A DNA stretch of 64,000 bases from Cavia porcellus (lineage: Eukaryota; Chordata; Mammalia; Rodentia; Caviidae), in assembly GCF_034190915.1 (NCBI RefSeq), contig NW_026947630.1, positions 124,001-188,000 of the forward strand, given 5' to 3'. The notes under the pieces are model-generated. The model saw nothing but the letters and a program-made list of their open reading frames with translations, was not told the origin of the DNA and ran no database searches. The translations under genes were made by a program, and so were the position numbers. Of the stretch, positions 26,929 to 41,117 are shown piece by piece (within the stretch, counting starts at the first letter, position 1; each line of letters opens with the position of its first letter).

Positions 26929-29757
26929 CTAACCCTCTAACGCTGTAACACTAACACTAACTCTAACCCTAAATCTAGCACTAAACCTAACCCTAAACCT
27001 AACCCTAAACCTAGCCCTAACCCTAACTCTAAAACTAAGCCTAACCATAACCCTAACCCTAACCCTAAACCCTAAACCTAACCCTAACCCTAAAACTAAC
27101 CCTAACTCTAACCCTAACACTAAGACTATCCCTAGCCCTAACCCCCTAACACTAACACTAATAGTAACGCTCAAACCCTAACACTAACACTAACCGTAAC
27201 CCTCTACCCCTAACCTTAACCCCCACCCGAACGCTAAAACTCTAACTCTCTAAACATAACCCTAACACTTACCCTCTAATCCTAACCCTAAACCTAACCA
27301 TAACCCTAAACCCAACCGTCACCCAAATCTAATCCAAACCATAACCGTTACCCTAAACCTAACACTAACCCCAACCCTAACACTTACTATAACCCTAACA
27401 CTAACCCTAACCCTAACACTTACTCTCACCATAACCCTTCTCCTAAAACTCTCACCCTAAACGTAACCCCAAACCTAACCCTAAGTCTCACCCTAACCCT
27501 AAACGTAACCCATAACCCAAACCTTACACTTACTCCAACCCTAACCCTAAAACTAACAGTAACACTAACCCTAACACTCTAACCCTAAGCGTAACCCTAT
27601 CCCTAACCCTAACCCTATAACGCTCTAACCCTAACACTAACACTAACCCTAACCCTAACCCTAAACCTAAACCTAACCCTATCCCTAACCTTAAACCTAA
27701 CCCTAACCCTAACCCTCTAAGTCTCTAAACATAACCCTAACACTTACCCTATAATGCTTACCATAATCCTAACAATAACCCTAAACCCAACCGTCACCCA
27801 TACCTAATCCTAACCCTAAACGTTACCCTAAACCTAACACTATCCCTAACCCTAACACTAACCATCCAATCGCCTAAACCTAGCCCTAAGCCTAACACTT
27901 AACTTAACCTGCACCCTAACCTTGACCCTCTAACCATATGTCTAACCATAATCCTCTAATGTATACCCTAACCCTAACCGTAATCACAACAATAACACTC
28001 TAATGCTAACCATATCCGGAACACTAACTCGAACACTAACATAACCCTAACCCTAACCCTAAACCTAACACTATCCCTAACCCTAACAATAACCAGCCAA
28101 TCGTCTAAACCTAGCCCTAAGCCTCACCCTTAACTTAACCCGAAACCTAACCCTGACCCTCTAACCATAAGTCTAAACATAATCCTCTAATGTGAACACT
28201 AACCCTAACCCCAATCACAACATTAACACTCTAATGATAACCATATCCGGAACACTAACACGAACACTAACCCTCTAACCCTCTCAACCTAACCCTAAGT
28301 CTAAACCTAACCCTAACTCTAAATCTAATACTCTAACCCTAACCCTATTAATAATCCTCTAAACCTAACTGTCTAACCCTCTAACCATAACCATAACCCT
28401 AACCCTAAACCTAACACTAAACCTAAACTCTGTACCTAACGATAACCCTGACCCTAAGACCAAACCTAACCCTCTAAACTTAATCCTAACGCTAACCCTA
28501 ACCCTCTAAACTTAACCATAATCATAACCCTAACACTAACCCTAACCCTCTAACCCTAAGCCTAACTCTATCCCTAACCCTAACCCTCTGCTGCTCTAAC
28601 ACTAACACTAACACTATCTCTAACTCTAACGCTAAACCTAACTCTAACCCTAAAACTAACCCTAACACTTACCCTAACCGGAATCCTAAACCCTAACCCT
28701 AACCCTAACCCTAAAACTAACCCTAACTTTAAACCTAACCCTAACACTATCCCTAGCCCTAACCCTCTAACACTAACACTAATACTAACCCTCAAACCTA
28801 ACATTCACACTAAACGTAACCCTCTAACCCTAAACTTAACCCCCACCCTAACCCTAACCCTCTAACTCACTAAACATAAACCTAACACTTACCCTATAAT
28901 CCTTACCCTAAGCCTAATGATAACCCTAAACCCAACCATCACCTAAACCTAATCCTAACACTAACGGTTACCCTAAACATAACACTAACCCAAACCCTCA
29001 CACTTACTCTAACCCTAAAACTAACCCTAACACTAACACTAACCATAACCATAAATCTAACCCTAACCATAACCCTAACCCTAAATATCCAACCCTCTAA
29101 ACCTAAAGCTAACCCTAACCCTAACCCTAATACTAACTGTAACGCTAACCCTAACACTAACCCAAATCCTAAACCTCAGCCTTGCCCTAAACCTAACCTT
29201 AACCCTAATCCTAACCCTCTAACTCAAAGCCTAACCCTACCCCAACCCTTCCCCACTAACGTTCTAACCCTAACACTAACACAAACCCTAAACCTAACCC
29301 TAAGCCAAACACTAACATAACCCTAACACTAAACCCAAACACTAACCCTAACCCTAACACTAAAACTAACCCTAACCCTAACCCTAATCCCTAACCCTAA
29401 CCCTAAACCTGAAACTAACCCTAAATCTAACCCTAAGCCGAACCGTATGAATAGCCCTAACGCTATATCCTTAACCCTAATACTAACACTCAAACCCTAA
29501 CACTAACACTAGCCGTAAGCCTCTAATCCTAACCTTAACCCTAACCCTAACCCTAACCCACTAACTCTCTAAAGATAACCCTAACACTTACCCTCTAAAG
29601 CTAACCGTAAGCCTAACCATAACCTTAAACCCTACCATCACCCAAACCTAATCCTAACCCTAACCGTTACCATAACCCTAACACTAACCCTAAACCTAAC
29701 CCTGACCCTAACACGAACCCTAACACTCTAACCCTAAGCCTAACCCTATCCCTAACC
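26929..29757. repeat. 2829-bp unit 2 (core)
   Basis: First of five core units that share CATATGTCTAACC (27935) and CTAATGTATACCC. L-boxes start at 27240, 27715, 28860 and 29559. Compared line by line with the next unit I saw no or very few differences. Confidence 0.93.
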
Positions 29758-30068
29758 CTAACCCTCTAACGCTGTAACACTAACACTAACTCTAACCCTA
29801 AATCTAGCACTAAACCTAACCCTAAACCTAACCCTAAACCTAGCCCTAACCCTAACTCTAAAACTAAGCCTAACCATAACCCTAACCCTAACCCTAAACC
29901 CTAAACCTAACCCTAACCCTAAAACTAACCCTAACTCTAACCCTAACACTAAGACTATCCCTAGCCCTAACCCCCTAACACTAACACTAATAGTAACGCT
30001 CAAACCCTAACACTAACACTAACCGTAACCCTCTACCCCTAACCTTAACCCCCACCCGAACGCTAAAA

Positions 30069-30185
30069 CTCTAACTCTCTAAACATAACCCTAACACTTA
30101 CCCTCTAATCCTAACCCTAAACCTAACCATAACCCTAAACCCAACCGTCACCCAAATCTAATCCAAACCATAACCGTTACCCTAA
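30069..30185. repeat. L-box 1 of reference unit
   Basis: Exactly 117 bp. GTCACCC lies at 30147 and GTTACCC at 30176. Its middle has CTCTAATCCTAACCC instead of the CTATAAT form of boxes 2 and 3. Confidence 0.9.
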
Positions 30186-30543
30186 ACCTAACACTAACCC
30201 CAACCCTAACACTTACTATAACCCTAACACTAACCCTAACCCTAACACTTACTCTCACCATAACCCTTCTCCTAAAACTCTCACCCTAAACGTAACCCCA
30301 AACCTAACCCTAAGTCTCACCCTAACCCTAAACGTAACCCATAACCCAAACCTTACACTTACTCCAACCCTAACCCTAAAACTAACAGTAACACTAACCC
30401 TAACACTCTAACCCTAAGCGTAACCCTATCCCTAACCCTAACCCTATAACGCTCTAACCCTAACACTAACACTAACCCTAACCCTAACCCTAAACCTAAA
30501 CCTAACCCTATCCCTAACCTTAAACCTAACCCTAACCCTAACC

Positions 30544-30660
30544 CTCTAAGTCTCTAAACATAACCCTAACACTTACCCTATAATGCTTACCATAATCCTA
30601 ACAATAACCCTAAACCCAACCGTCACCCATACCTAATCCTAACCCTAAACGTTACCCTAA
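30544..30660. repeat. L-box 2 of reference unit
   Basis: Exactly 117 bp. It is a variant with CTCTAAGTCTCTAAAC at the start, CCTATAATGCTTACC in the middle and AACGTTACCC at the end. Edge-region boxes at 1707 and 2539 share this subtype. Confidence 0.9.
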
Positions 30661-30694
30661 ACCTAACACTATCCCTAACCCTAACACTAACCAT

Positions 30695-31077
30695 CCAATC
30701 GCCTAAACCTAGCCCTAAGCCTAACACTTAACTTAACCTGCACCCTAACCTTGACCCTCTAACCATATGTCTAACCATAATCCTCTAATGTATACCCTAA
30801 CCCTAACCGTAATCACAACAATAACACTCTAATGCTAACCATATCCGGAACACTAACTCGAACACTAACATAACCCTAACCCTAACCCTAAACCTAACAC
30901 TATCCCTAACCCTAACAATAACCAGCCAATCGTCTAAACCTAGCCCTAAGCCTCACCCTTAACTTAACCCGAAACCTAACCCTGACCCTCTAACCATAAG
31001 TCTAAACATAATCCTCTAATGTGAACACTAACCCTAACCCCAATCACAACATTAACACTCTAATGATAACCATATCC
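30695..31077. repeat. Pair of N-boxes of reference unit, 231 bp apart
   Basis: CCAATCG landmarks at 30695 and 30926 are each followed by CATATCC 145 bp later (30840 and 31071). Both carry TCCGGA just after, a CpG-containing palindrome that is rare in this G-poor sequence. The two boxes differ in the core (CTGCACC against CCGAAACC), so they are separate subtypes. Confidence 0.88.
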
Positions 31078-31688
31078 GGAACACTAACACGAACACTAAC
31101 CCTCTAACCCTCTCAACCTAACCCTAAGTCTAAACCTAACCCTAACTCTAAATCTAATACTCTAACCCTAACCCTATTAATAATCCTCTAAACCTAACTG
31201 TCTAACCCTCTAACCATAACCATAACCCTAACCCTAAACCTAACACTAAACCTAAACTCTGTACCTAACGATAACCCTGACCCTAAGACCAAACCTAACC
31301 CTCTAAACTTAATCCTAACGCTAACCCTAACCCTCTAAACTTAACCATAATCATAACCCTAACACTAACCCTAACCCTCTAACCCTAAGCCTAACTCTAT
31401 CCCTAACCCTAACCCTCTGCTGCTCTAACACTAACACTAACACTATCTCTAACTCTAACGCTAAACCTAACTCTAACCCTAAAACTAACCCTAACACTTA
31501 CCCTAACCGGAATCCTAAACCCTAACCCTAACCCTAACCCTAAAACTAACCCTAACTTTAAACCTAACCCTAACACTATCCCTAGCCCTAACCCTCTAAC
31601 ACTAACACTAATACTAACCCTCAAACCTAACATTCACACTAAACGTAACCCTCTAACCCTAAACTTAACCCCCACCCTAACCCTAACC

Positions 31689-31805
31689 CTCTAACTCACT
31701 AAACATAAACCTAACACTTACCCTATAATCCTTACCCTAAGCCTAATGATAACCCTAAACCCAACCATCACCTAAACCTAATCCTAACACTAACGGTTAC
31801 CCTAA
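31689..31805. repeat. L-box 3 of reference unit
   Basis: Exactly 117 bp. It is a variant with CTCTAACTCACTAAAC at the start, CCATCACC in place of CCGTCACC, and ACGGTTACCC at the end. Confidence 0.9.
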
Positions 31806-32387
31806 ACATAACACTAACCCAAACCCTCACACTTACTCTAACCCTAAAACTAACCCTAACACTAACACTAACCATAACCATAAATCTAACCCTAACCATA
31901 ACCCTAACCCTAAATATCCAACCCTCTAAACCTAAAGCTAACCCTAACCCTAACCCTAATACTAACTGTAACGCTAACCCTAACACTAACCCAAATCCTA
32001 AACCTCAGCCTTGCCCTAAACCTAACCTTAACCCTAATCCTAACCCTCTAACTCAAAGCCTAACCCTACCCCAACCCTTCCCCACTAACGTTCTAACCCT
32101 AACACTAACACAAACCCTAAACCTAACCCTAAGCCAAACACTAACATAACCCTAACACTAAACCCAAACACTAACCCTAACCCTAACACTAAAACTAACC
32201 CTAACCCTAACCCTAATCCCTAACCCTAACCCTAAACCTGAAACTAACCCTAAATCTAACCCTAAGCCGAACCGTATGAATAGCCCTAACGCTATATCCT
32301 TAACCCTAATACTAACACTCAAACCCTAACACTAACACTAGCCGTAAGCCTCTAATCCTAACCTTAACCCTAACCCTAACCCTAACC

Positions 32388-32504
32388 CACTAACTCTCTA
32401 AAGATAACCCTAACACTTACCCTCTAAAGCTAACCGTAAGCCTAACCATAACCTTAAACCCTACCATCACCCAAACCTAATCCTAACCCTAACCGTTACC
32501 ATAA
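32388..32504. repeat. L-box 4 of reference unit
   Basis: Exactly 117 bp. It is a variant with CACTAACTCTCTAAAG at the start, TAAAGCTAACCGTAAGCC in the middle and CCGTTACCATAA at the end. The four boxes of the unit thus diverged in sequence but not in length. Confidence 0.9.
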
Positions 32505-32586
32505 CCCTAACACTAACCCTAAACCTAACCCTGACCCTAACACGAACCCTAACACTCTAACCCTAAGCCTAACCCTATCCCTAACC

Positions 32587-35415
32587 CTAACCCTCTAACG
32601 CTGTAACACTAACACTAACTCTAACCCTAAATCTAGCACTAAACCTAACCCTAAACCTAACCCTAAACCTAGCCCTAACCCTAACTCTAAAACTAAGCCT
32701 AACCATAACCCTAACCCTAACCCTAAACCCTAAACCTAACCCTAACCCTAAAACTAACCCTAACTCTAACCCTAACACTAAGACTATCCCTAGCCCTAAC
32801 CCCCTAACACTAACACTAATAGTAACGCTCAAACCCTAACACTAACACTAACCGTAACCCTCTACCCCTAACCTTAACCCCCACCCGAACGCTAAAACTC
32901 TAACTCTCTAAACATAACCCTAACACTTACCCTCTAATCCTAACCCTAAACCTAACCATAACCCTAAACCCAACCGTCACCCAAATCTAATCCAAACCAT
33001 AACCGTTACCCTAAACCTAACACTAACCCCAACCCTAACACTTACTATAACCCTAACACTAACCCTAACCCTAACACTTACTCTCACCATAACCCTTCTC
33101 CTAAAACTCTCACCCTAAACGTAACCCCAAACCTAACCCTAAGTCTCACCCTAACCCTAAACGTAACCCATAACCCAAACCTTACACTTACTCCAACCCT
33201 AACCCTAAAACTAACAGTAACACTAACCCTAACACTCTAACCCTAAGCGTAACCCTATCCCTAACCCTAACCCTATAACGCTCTAACCCTAACACTAACA
33301 CTAACCCTAACCCTAACCCTAAACCTAAACCTAACCCTATCCCTAACCTTAAACCTAACCCTAACCCTAACCCTCTAAGTCTCTAAACATAACCCTAACA
33401 CTTACCCTATAATGCTTACCATAATCCTAACAATAACCCTAAACCCAACCGTCACCCATACCTAATCCTAACCCTAAACGTTACCCTAAACCTAACACTA
33501 TCCCTAACCCTAACACTAACCATCCAATCGCCTAAACCTAGCCCTAAGCCTAACACTTAACTTAACCTGCACCCTAACCTTGACCCTCTAACCATATGTC
33601 TAACCATAATCCTCTAATGTATACCCTAACCCTAACCGTAATCACAACAATAACACTCTAATGCTAACCATATCCGGAACACTAACTCGAACACTAACAT
33701 AACCCTAACCCTAACCCTAAACCTAACACTATCCCTAACCCTAACAATAACCAGCCAATCGTCTAAACCTAGCCCTAAGCCTCACCCTTAACTTAACCCG
33801 AAACCTAACCCTGACCCTCTAACCATAAGTCTAAACATAATCCTCTAATGTGAACACTAACCCTAACCCCAATCACAACATTAACACTCTAATGATAACC
33901 ATATCCGGAACACTAACACGAACACTAACCCTCTAACCCTCTCAACCTAACCCTAAGTCTAAACCTAACCCTAACTCTAAATCTAATACTCTAACCCTAA
34001 CCCTATTAATAATCCTCTAAACCTAACTGTCTAACCCTCTAACCATAACCATAACCCTAACCCTAAACCTAACACTAAACCTAAACTCTGTACCTAACGA
34101 TAACCCTGACCCTAAGACCAAACCTAACCCTCTAAACTTAATCCTAACGCTAACCCTAACCCTCTAAACTTAACCATAATCATAACCCTAACACTAACCC
34201 TAACCCTCTAACCCTAAGCCTAACCCTATCCCTAACCCTAACCCTCTGCTGCTCTAACACTAACACTAACACTATCTCTAACTCTAACGCTAAACCTAAC
34301 TCTAACCCTAAAACTAACCCTAACACTTACCCTAACCGGAATCCTAAACCCTAACCCTAACCCTAACCCTAAAACTAACCCTAACTTTAAACCTAACCCT
34401 AACACTATCCCTAGCCCTAACCCTCTAACACTAACACTAATACTAACCCTCCAACCTAACATTCACACTAAACGTAACCCTCTAACCCTAAACTTAACCC
34501 CCACCCTAACCCTAACCCTCTAACTCACTAAACATAAACCTAACACTTACCCTATAATCCTTACCCTAAGCCTAATGATAACCCTAAACCCAACCATCAC
34601 CTAAACCTAATCCTAACACTAACGGTTACCCTAAACATAACACTAACCCAAACCCTCACACTTACTCTAACCCTAAAACTAACCCTAACACTAACACTAA
34701 CCATAACCATAAATCTAACCCTAACCATAACCCTAACCCTAAATATCCAACCCTCTAAACCTAAAGCTAACCCTAACCCTAACCCTAATACTAACTGTAA
34801 CGCTAACCCTAACACTAACCCAAATCCTAAACCTCAGCCTTGCCCTAAACCTAACCTTAACCCTAATCCTAACCCTCTAACTCAAAGCCTAACCCTACCC
34901 CAACCCTTCCCCACTAACGTTCTAACCCTAACACTAACACAAACCCTAAACCTAACCCTAAGCCAAACACTAACATAACCCTAACACTAAACCCAAACAC
35001 TAACCCTAACCCTAACACTAAAACTAACCCTAACCCTAACCCTAATCCCTAACCCTAACCCTAAACCTGAAACTAACCCTAAATCTAACCCTAAGCCGAA
35101 CCGTATGAATAGCCCTAACGCTATATCCTTAACCCTAATACTAACACTCAAACCCTAACACTAACACTAGCCGTAAGCCTCTAATCCTAACCTTAACCCT
35201 AACCCTAACCCTAACCCACTAACTCTCTAAAGATAACCCTAACACTTACCCTCTAAAGCTAACCGTAAGCCTAACCATAACCTTAAACCCTACCATCACC
35301 CAAACCTAATCCTAACCCTAACCGTTACCATAACCCTAACACTAACCCTAAACCTAACCCTGACCCTAACACGAACCCTAACACTCTAACCCTAAGCCTA
35401 ACCCTATCCCTAACC
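32587..35415. repeat. 2829-bp unit 4 (core)
   Basis: Near-identical to the previous unit. L-boxes at 32898, 33373, 34518 and 35217. Differences I noticed are AGCCTAACCC for AGCCTAACTC near 34219 and CCCTCCAACC for CCCTCAAACC near 34450. The second change is shared with the next unit. Confidence 0.94.
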
Positions 35416-38244
35416 CTAACCCTCTAACGCTGTAACACTAACACTAACTCTAACCCTAAATCTAGCACTAAACCTAACCCTAAACCTAACCCTAAACCTA
35501 GCCCTAACCCTAACTCTAAAACTAAGCCTAACCATAACCCTAACCCTAACCCTAAACCCTAAACCTAACCCTAACCCTAAAACTAACCCTAACTCTAACC
35601 CTAACACTAAGACTATCCCTAGCCCTAACCCCCTAACACTAACACTAATAGTAACGCTCAAACCCTAACACTAACACTAACCGTAACCCTCTACCCCTAA
35701 CCTTAACCCCCACCCGAACGCTAAAACTCTAACTCTCTAAACATAACCCTAACACTTACCCTCTAATCCTAACCCTAAACCTAACCATAACCCTAAACCC
35801 AACCGTCACCCAAATCTAATCCAAACCATAACCGTTACCCTAAACCTAACACTAACCCCAACCCTAACACTTACTATAACCCTAACACTAACCCTAACCC
35901 TAACACTTACTCTCACCATAACCCTTCTCCTAAAACTCTCACCCTAAACGTAACCCCAAACCTAACCCTAAGTCTCACCCTAACCCTAAACGTAACCCAT
36001 AACCCAAACCTTACACTTACTCCAACCCTAACCCTAAAACTAACAGTAACACTAACCCTAACACTCTAACCCTAAGCGTAACCCTATCCCTAACCCTAAC
36101 CCTATAACGCTCTAACCCTAACACTAACACTAACCCTAACCCTAACCCTAAACCTAAACCTAACCCTATCCCTAACCTTAAACCTAACCCTAACCCTAAC
36201 CCTCTAAGTCTCTAAACATAACCCTAACACTTACCCTATAATGCTTACCATAATCCTAACAATAACCCTAAACCCAACCGTCACCCATACCTAATCCTAA
36301 CCCTAAACGTTACCCTAAACCTAACACTATCCCTAACCCTAACACTAACCATCCAATCGCCTAAACCTAGCCCTAAGCCTAACACTTAACTTAACCTGCA
36401 CCCTAACCTTGACCCTCTAACCATATGTCTAACCATAATCCTCTAATGTATACCCTAACCCTAACCGTAATCACAACAATAACACTCTAATGCTAACCAT
36501 ATCCGGAACACTAACTCGAACACTAACATAACCCTAACCCTAACCCTAAACCTAACACTATCCCTAACCCTAACAATAACCAGCCAATCGTCTAAACCTA
36601 GCCCTAAGCCTCACCCTTAACTTAACCCGAAACCTAACCCTGACCCTCTAACCATAAGTCTAAACATAATCCTCTAATGTGAACACTAACCCTAACCCCA
36701 ATCACAACATTAACACTCTAATGATAACCATATCCGGAACACTAACACGAACACTAACCCTCTAACCCTCTCAACCTAACCCTAAGTCTAAACCTAACCC
36801 TAACTCTAAATCTAATACTCTAACCCTAACCCTATTAATAATCCTCTAAACCTAACTGTCTAACCCTCTAACCATAACCATAACCCTAACCCTAAACCTA
36901 ACACTAAACCTAAACTCTGTACCTAACGATAACCCTGACCCTAAGACCAAACCTAACCCTCTAAACTTAATCCTAACGCTAACCCTAACCCTCTAAACTT
37001 AACCATAATCATAACCCTAACACTAACCCTAACCCTCTAACCCTAAGCCTAACCCTATCCCTAACCCTAACCCTCTGCTGCTCTAACACTAACACTAACA
37101 CTATCTCTAACTCTAACGCTAAACCTAACTCTAACCCTAAAACTAACCCTAACACTTACCCTAACCGGAATCCTAAACCCTAACCCTAACCCTAACCCTA
37201 AAACTAACCCTAACTTTAAACCTAACCCTAACACTATCCCTAGCCCTAACCCTCTAACACTAACACTAATACTAACCCTCCAACCTAACATTCACACTAA
37301 ACGTAACCCTCTAACCCTAAACTTAACCCCCACCCTAACCCTAACCCTCTAACTCACTAAACATAAACCTAACACTTACCCTATAATCCTTACCCTAAGC
37401 CTAATGATAACCCTAAACCCAACCATCACCTAAACCTAATCCTAACACTAACGGTTACCCTAAACATAACACTAACCCAAACCCTCACACTTACTCTAAC
37501 CCTAAAACTAACCCTAACACTAACACTAACCATAACCATAAATCTAACCCTAACCATAACCCTAACCCTAAATATCCAACCCTCTAAACCTAAAGCTAAC
37601 CCTAACCCTAACCCTAATACTAACTGTAACGCTAACCCTAACACTAACCCAAATCCTAAACCTCAGCCTTGCCCTAAACCTAACCTTAACCCTAATCCTA
37701 ACCCTCTAACTCAAAGCCTAACCCTACCCCAACCCTTCCCCACTAACGTTCTAACCCTAACACTAACACAAACCCTAAACCTAACCCTAAGCCAAACACT
37801 AACATAACCCTAACACTAAACCCAAACACTAACCCTAACCCTAACACTAAAACTAACCCTAACCCTAACCCTAATCCCTAACCCTAACCCTAAACCTGAA
37901 ACTAACCCTAAATCTAACCCTAAGCCGAACCGTATGAATAGCCCTAACGCTATATCCTTAACCCTAATACTAACACTCAAACCCTAACACTAACACTAGC
38001 CGTAAGCCTCTAATCCTAACCTTAACCCTAACCCTAACCCTAACCCACTAACTCTCTAAAGATAACCCTAACACTTACCCTCTAAAGCTAACCGTAAGCC
38101 TAACCATAACCTTAAACCCTACCATCACCCAAACCTAATCCTAACCCTAACCGTTACCATAACCCTAACACTAACCCTAAACCTAACCCTGACCCTAACA
38201 CGAACCCTAACACTCTAACCCTAAGCCTAACCCTATCCCTAACC
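35416..38244. repeat. 2829-bp unit 5 (core)
   Basis: L-boxes at 35727, 36202, 37347 and 38046. It shares the CCCTCCAACC variant (37278) with unit 4, so these two adjacent units are close sisters. It retains CATATG at 36422. Confidence 0.94.
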
Positions 38245-41117
38245 CTAACCCTCTAACGCTGTAACACTAACACTAACTCTAACCCTAAATCTAGCACTAA
38301 ACCTAACCCTAAACCTAACCCTAAACCTAGCCCTAACCCTAACTCTAAAACTAAGCCTAACCATAACCCTAACCCTAACCCTAAACCCTAAACCTAACCC
38401 TAACCCTAAAACTAACCCTAACTCTAACCCTAACACTAAGACTATCCCTAGCCCTAACCCCCTAACACTAACACTAATAGTAACGCTCAAACCCTAACAC
38501 TAACACTAACCGTAACCCTCTACCCCTAACCTTAACCCCCACCCGAACGCTAAAACTCTAACTCTCTAAACATAACCCTAACACTTACCCTCTAATCCTA
38601 ACCCTAAACCTAACCATAACCCTAAACCCAACCGTCACCCAAATCTAATCCAAACCATAACCGTTACCCTAAACCTAACACTAACCCCAACCCTAACACT
38701 TACTATAACCCTAACACTAACCCTAACCCTAACACTTACTCTCACCATAACCCTTCTCCTAAAACTCTCACCCTAAACGTAACCCCAAACCTAACCCTAA
38801 GTCTCACCCTAACCCTAAACGTAACCCATAACCCAAACCTTACACTTACTCCAACCATAACCCTAAAACTAACAGTAACACTAACCCTAACACTCTAACC
38901 CCAAGCGTAACCCTATCCCTAACCCTAACCCTATAACGCTCTAACCCTAACACTAACACTAACCCTAACCCTAACCCTAAACCTAAACCTAACCCTATCC
39001 CTAACCTTAAACCTAACCCTAACCCTAACCCTCTAAGTCTCTAAACATAACCCTAACACTTACCCTATAATGCTTACCATAATCCTAACAATAACCCTAA
39101 ACCCAACCATCACCCATACCTAATCCTAACCCTAAACGTTACCCTAAACCTAACACTATCCCTAACCCTAACACTAACCATCCAATCGCCTAAACCTAGC
39201 CCTAAGCCTAACACTTAACTTAACCTGCACCCTAACCTTGAACCTCTAACCATATGTCTAACCATAATCCTCTAATGTATACCCTAACCCTAACCGTAAT
39301 CACAACAATAACACTCTAATGCTAACCATATCCGGAACACTAACTCGAACACTAACATAACCCTAACCCTAACCCTAAACCTAACACTATCCCTAACCCT
39401 AACAATAACCAGCCAATCGTCTAAACCTAGCCCTAAGCCTCACCCTTAACTTAACCCGAAACCTAACCCTGACCCTATAAACATAAGTCTAAACATAATC
39501 CTCTAATGTGAACACTAACCCTAACCCCAATCACAACATTAACACTCTAATGACAACCATATCCGGAACACTAACACGAACACTAACCATCTAACCCTCT
39601 CAAGCTAACCCTAAGTCTAAACCTAACCCTAACTCTAAATCTAATACTCTAACACTAACCCTATTAATAAGCCTCTAAACCTAACTGTCTAACCCTCTAA
39701 CCATAACCATAACCCTAACCATAAACCTAACACTAAACCTAAACTCTATACCTAACGATAACCGTGACCCTAAAACCAAACCTAACCGTCTAAACTTAAT
39801 CCTAACGCTAACCCTAACCCTCTAATCTTAACCATAAACATAACCCTAACACTAACCCTAACCCTCTAAACTTAACCATAACCATAACCCTAACACTAAC
39901 CCTAACCCTCTAACCCTAAGCCTAACCCTATCCCTAACCCTAACCCTCTGATGCTCTAACGCTAACACTAACACTATCTCTAACTCTAACGCTAAACCTA
40001 ACTCTAACCCTAAAACTAACCCTAACACTTACCCTAACCGGAACCCTAAACCCTAACCCTAACCCTAACCCTAAAACTAACCCTAACTTTAAACCTAACC
40101 CTAACACTATCCCTAGCCCTAACCCTCTAACACTAACACTAATACTAACCCTCAAACCTAACATTCACACTAAACGTAACCCTCTAACCCTAAACTTAAC
40201 CCCCACCCTAACCCTAACCCTCTAACTCACTAAACATAAACCTAACACTTACCCTATAATCCTTACCCTAAGCCTAACGATAACCCTAAACCCAACCATC
40301 ACTTAAACCTAATCCTAACACTAACGGTTACCCTAAACATAACACTAACCCAAACCCTCACACTTACTCTAACCCTAAAACTAACCCTAACACTAACACT
40401 AACCATAACCATAAATCTAACCCTAACCCTAACCCTAACCCTAAATATCCAACCCTCTAACCCTAAAGCTAACCCTAACCCTAACCCTAATACTAACTGT
40501 AACGCTAACCCTAACACTAACCCAAATCCTTAACCTCAGCCTTGCCCTAAACCTAACCTTAACCCTAATCCTAACCCTCTAACTCAAAGCCTAACCCTAC
40601 CCCAACCCTTCCCCACTAATGTTCTAACCCTAACACTAACACAAACCCTAAACCTAACCCTAAGCCAAACACTAACATAACCCTAACACTAAACCCAAAC
40701 ACTAACCCTAACCCTAACACTAAAACTAACCCTAACCCTAACCCTAATCCCTAACCCTAACCCTAAACCTGAAACTAACCCTAAATCTAACCCTAAGCCG
40801 AACCGTATGAATAGCCCTAACGCTATATCCTTAACCCTAATACTAACACTCAAACCTTAACACTAACACTAGCCGTAAGCCTCTAATCCTAACCTTAACC
40901 CTAACCCTAACCCTAACCCACTAACTCTCTAAAGATAACCCTAACACTTACCCTCTAAAGCTAACCGTAAGCCTAACCATAACCTTAAACCCTACCATCA
41001 CCCAAACCTAATCCTAACCCTAACCGTTACCATAACCCTAACACTAACCCTAAACCTAACCCTGACCCTAACACGAACCCTAAGACTCTAACCCTAAGCC
41101 TAAACCTATCCCTAACC
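38245..41117. repeat. 2829-bp unit 6 (core/edge transition, 2873 bp)
   Basis: The left part is core type (CATATG at 39251). The part after about 39470 has edge-type or private changes (TATAAACATAAG, TGACAACC, ATAAGCCTC). It is 44 bp longer through a tandem duplication at 39818-39905. L-boxes at 38556, 39031, 40220 and 40919. Confidence 0.92.
39818..39905. repeat. 44-bp tandem duplication
   Basis: A 44-bp block beginning CCCTCTAATCTTAACC at 39818 is repeated from 39862 as CCCTCTAAACTTAACC. Other units have it once. The extra 44 bp accounts exactly for the 2873-bp unit length. Confidence 0.9.

Larger units (their letters stand above)
29758..32586. repeat. 2829-bp unit 3 (core, reference unit)
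   Basis: Module order: A-type start; L-box 30069; a block with CTCACCCTAAACGTAACCCC (30280); A-like box (about 30403-30460); L-box 30544; N-boxes at 30695 and 30926; a TATTAATAATCC module (about 31174); B-type A-box near 31409; L-box 31689; CCTCAGCCTTGCCC near 32004; CGTATGAATAGCCC near 32272; L-box 32388. L-box spacings are 475, 1145 and 699 bp, then 510 bp to the next unit, summing to 2829. Confidence 0.95.

Noticed and set aside
30173..30181. AACCGTTAC in the L-box as a Myb-type binding site
   Set aside because: It resembles a Myb core, but one short match in a sequence built from AACC-like words is expected by chance. I keep the box as a structural unit only.
30840..30850. TCCGGA palindrome as a specific regulatory or restriction-modification signal
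   Set aside because: It recurs because the N-box recurs, and in other copies it has drifted (TCCAGA, TCCCTA). No independent conservation is evident.
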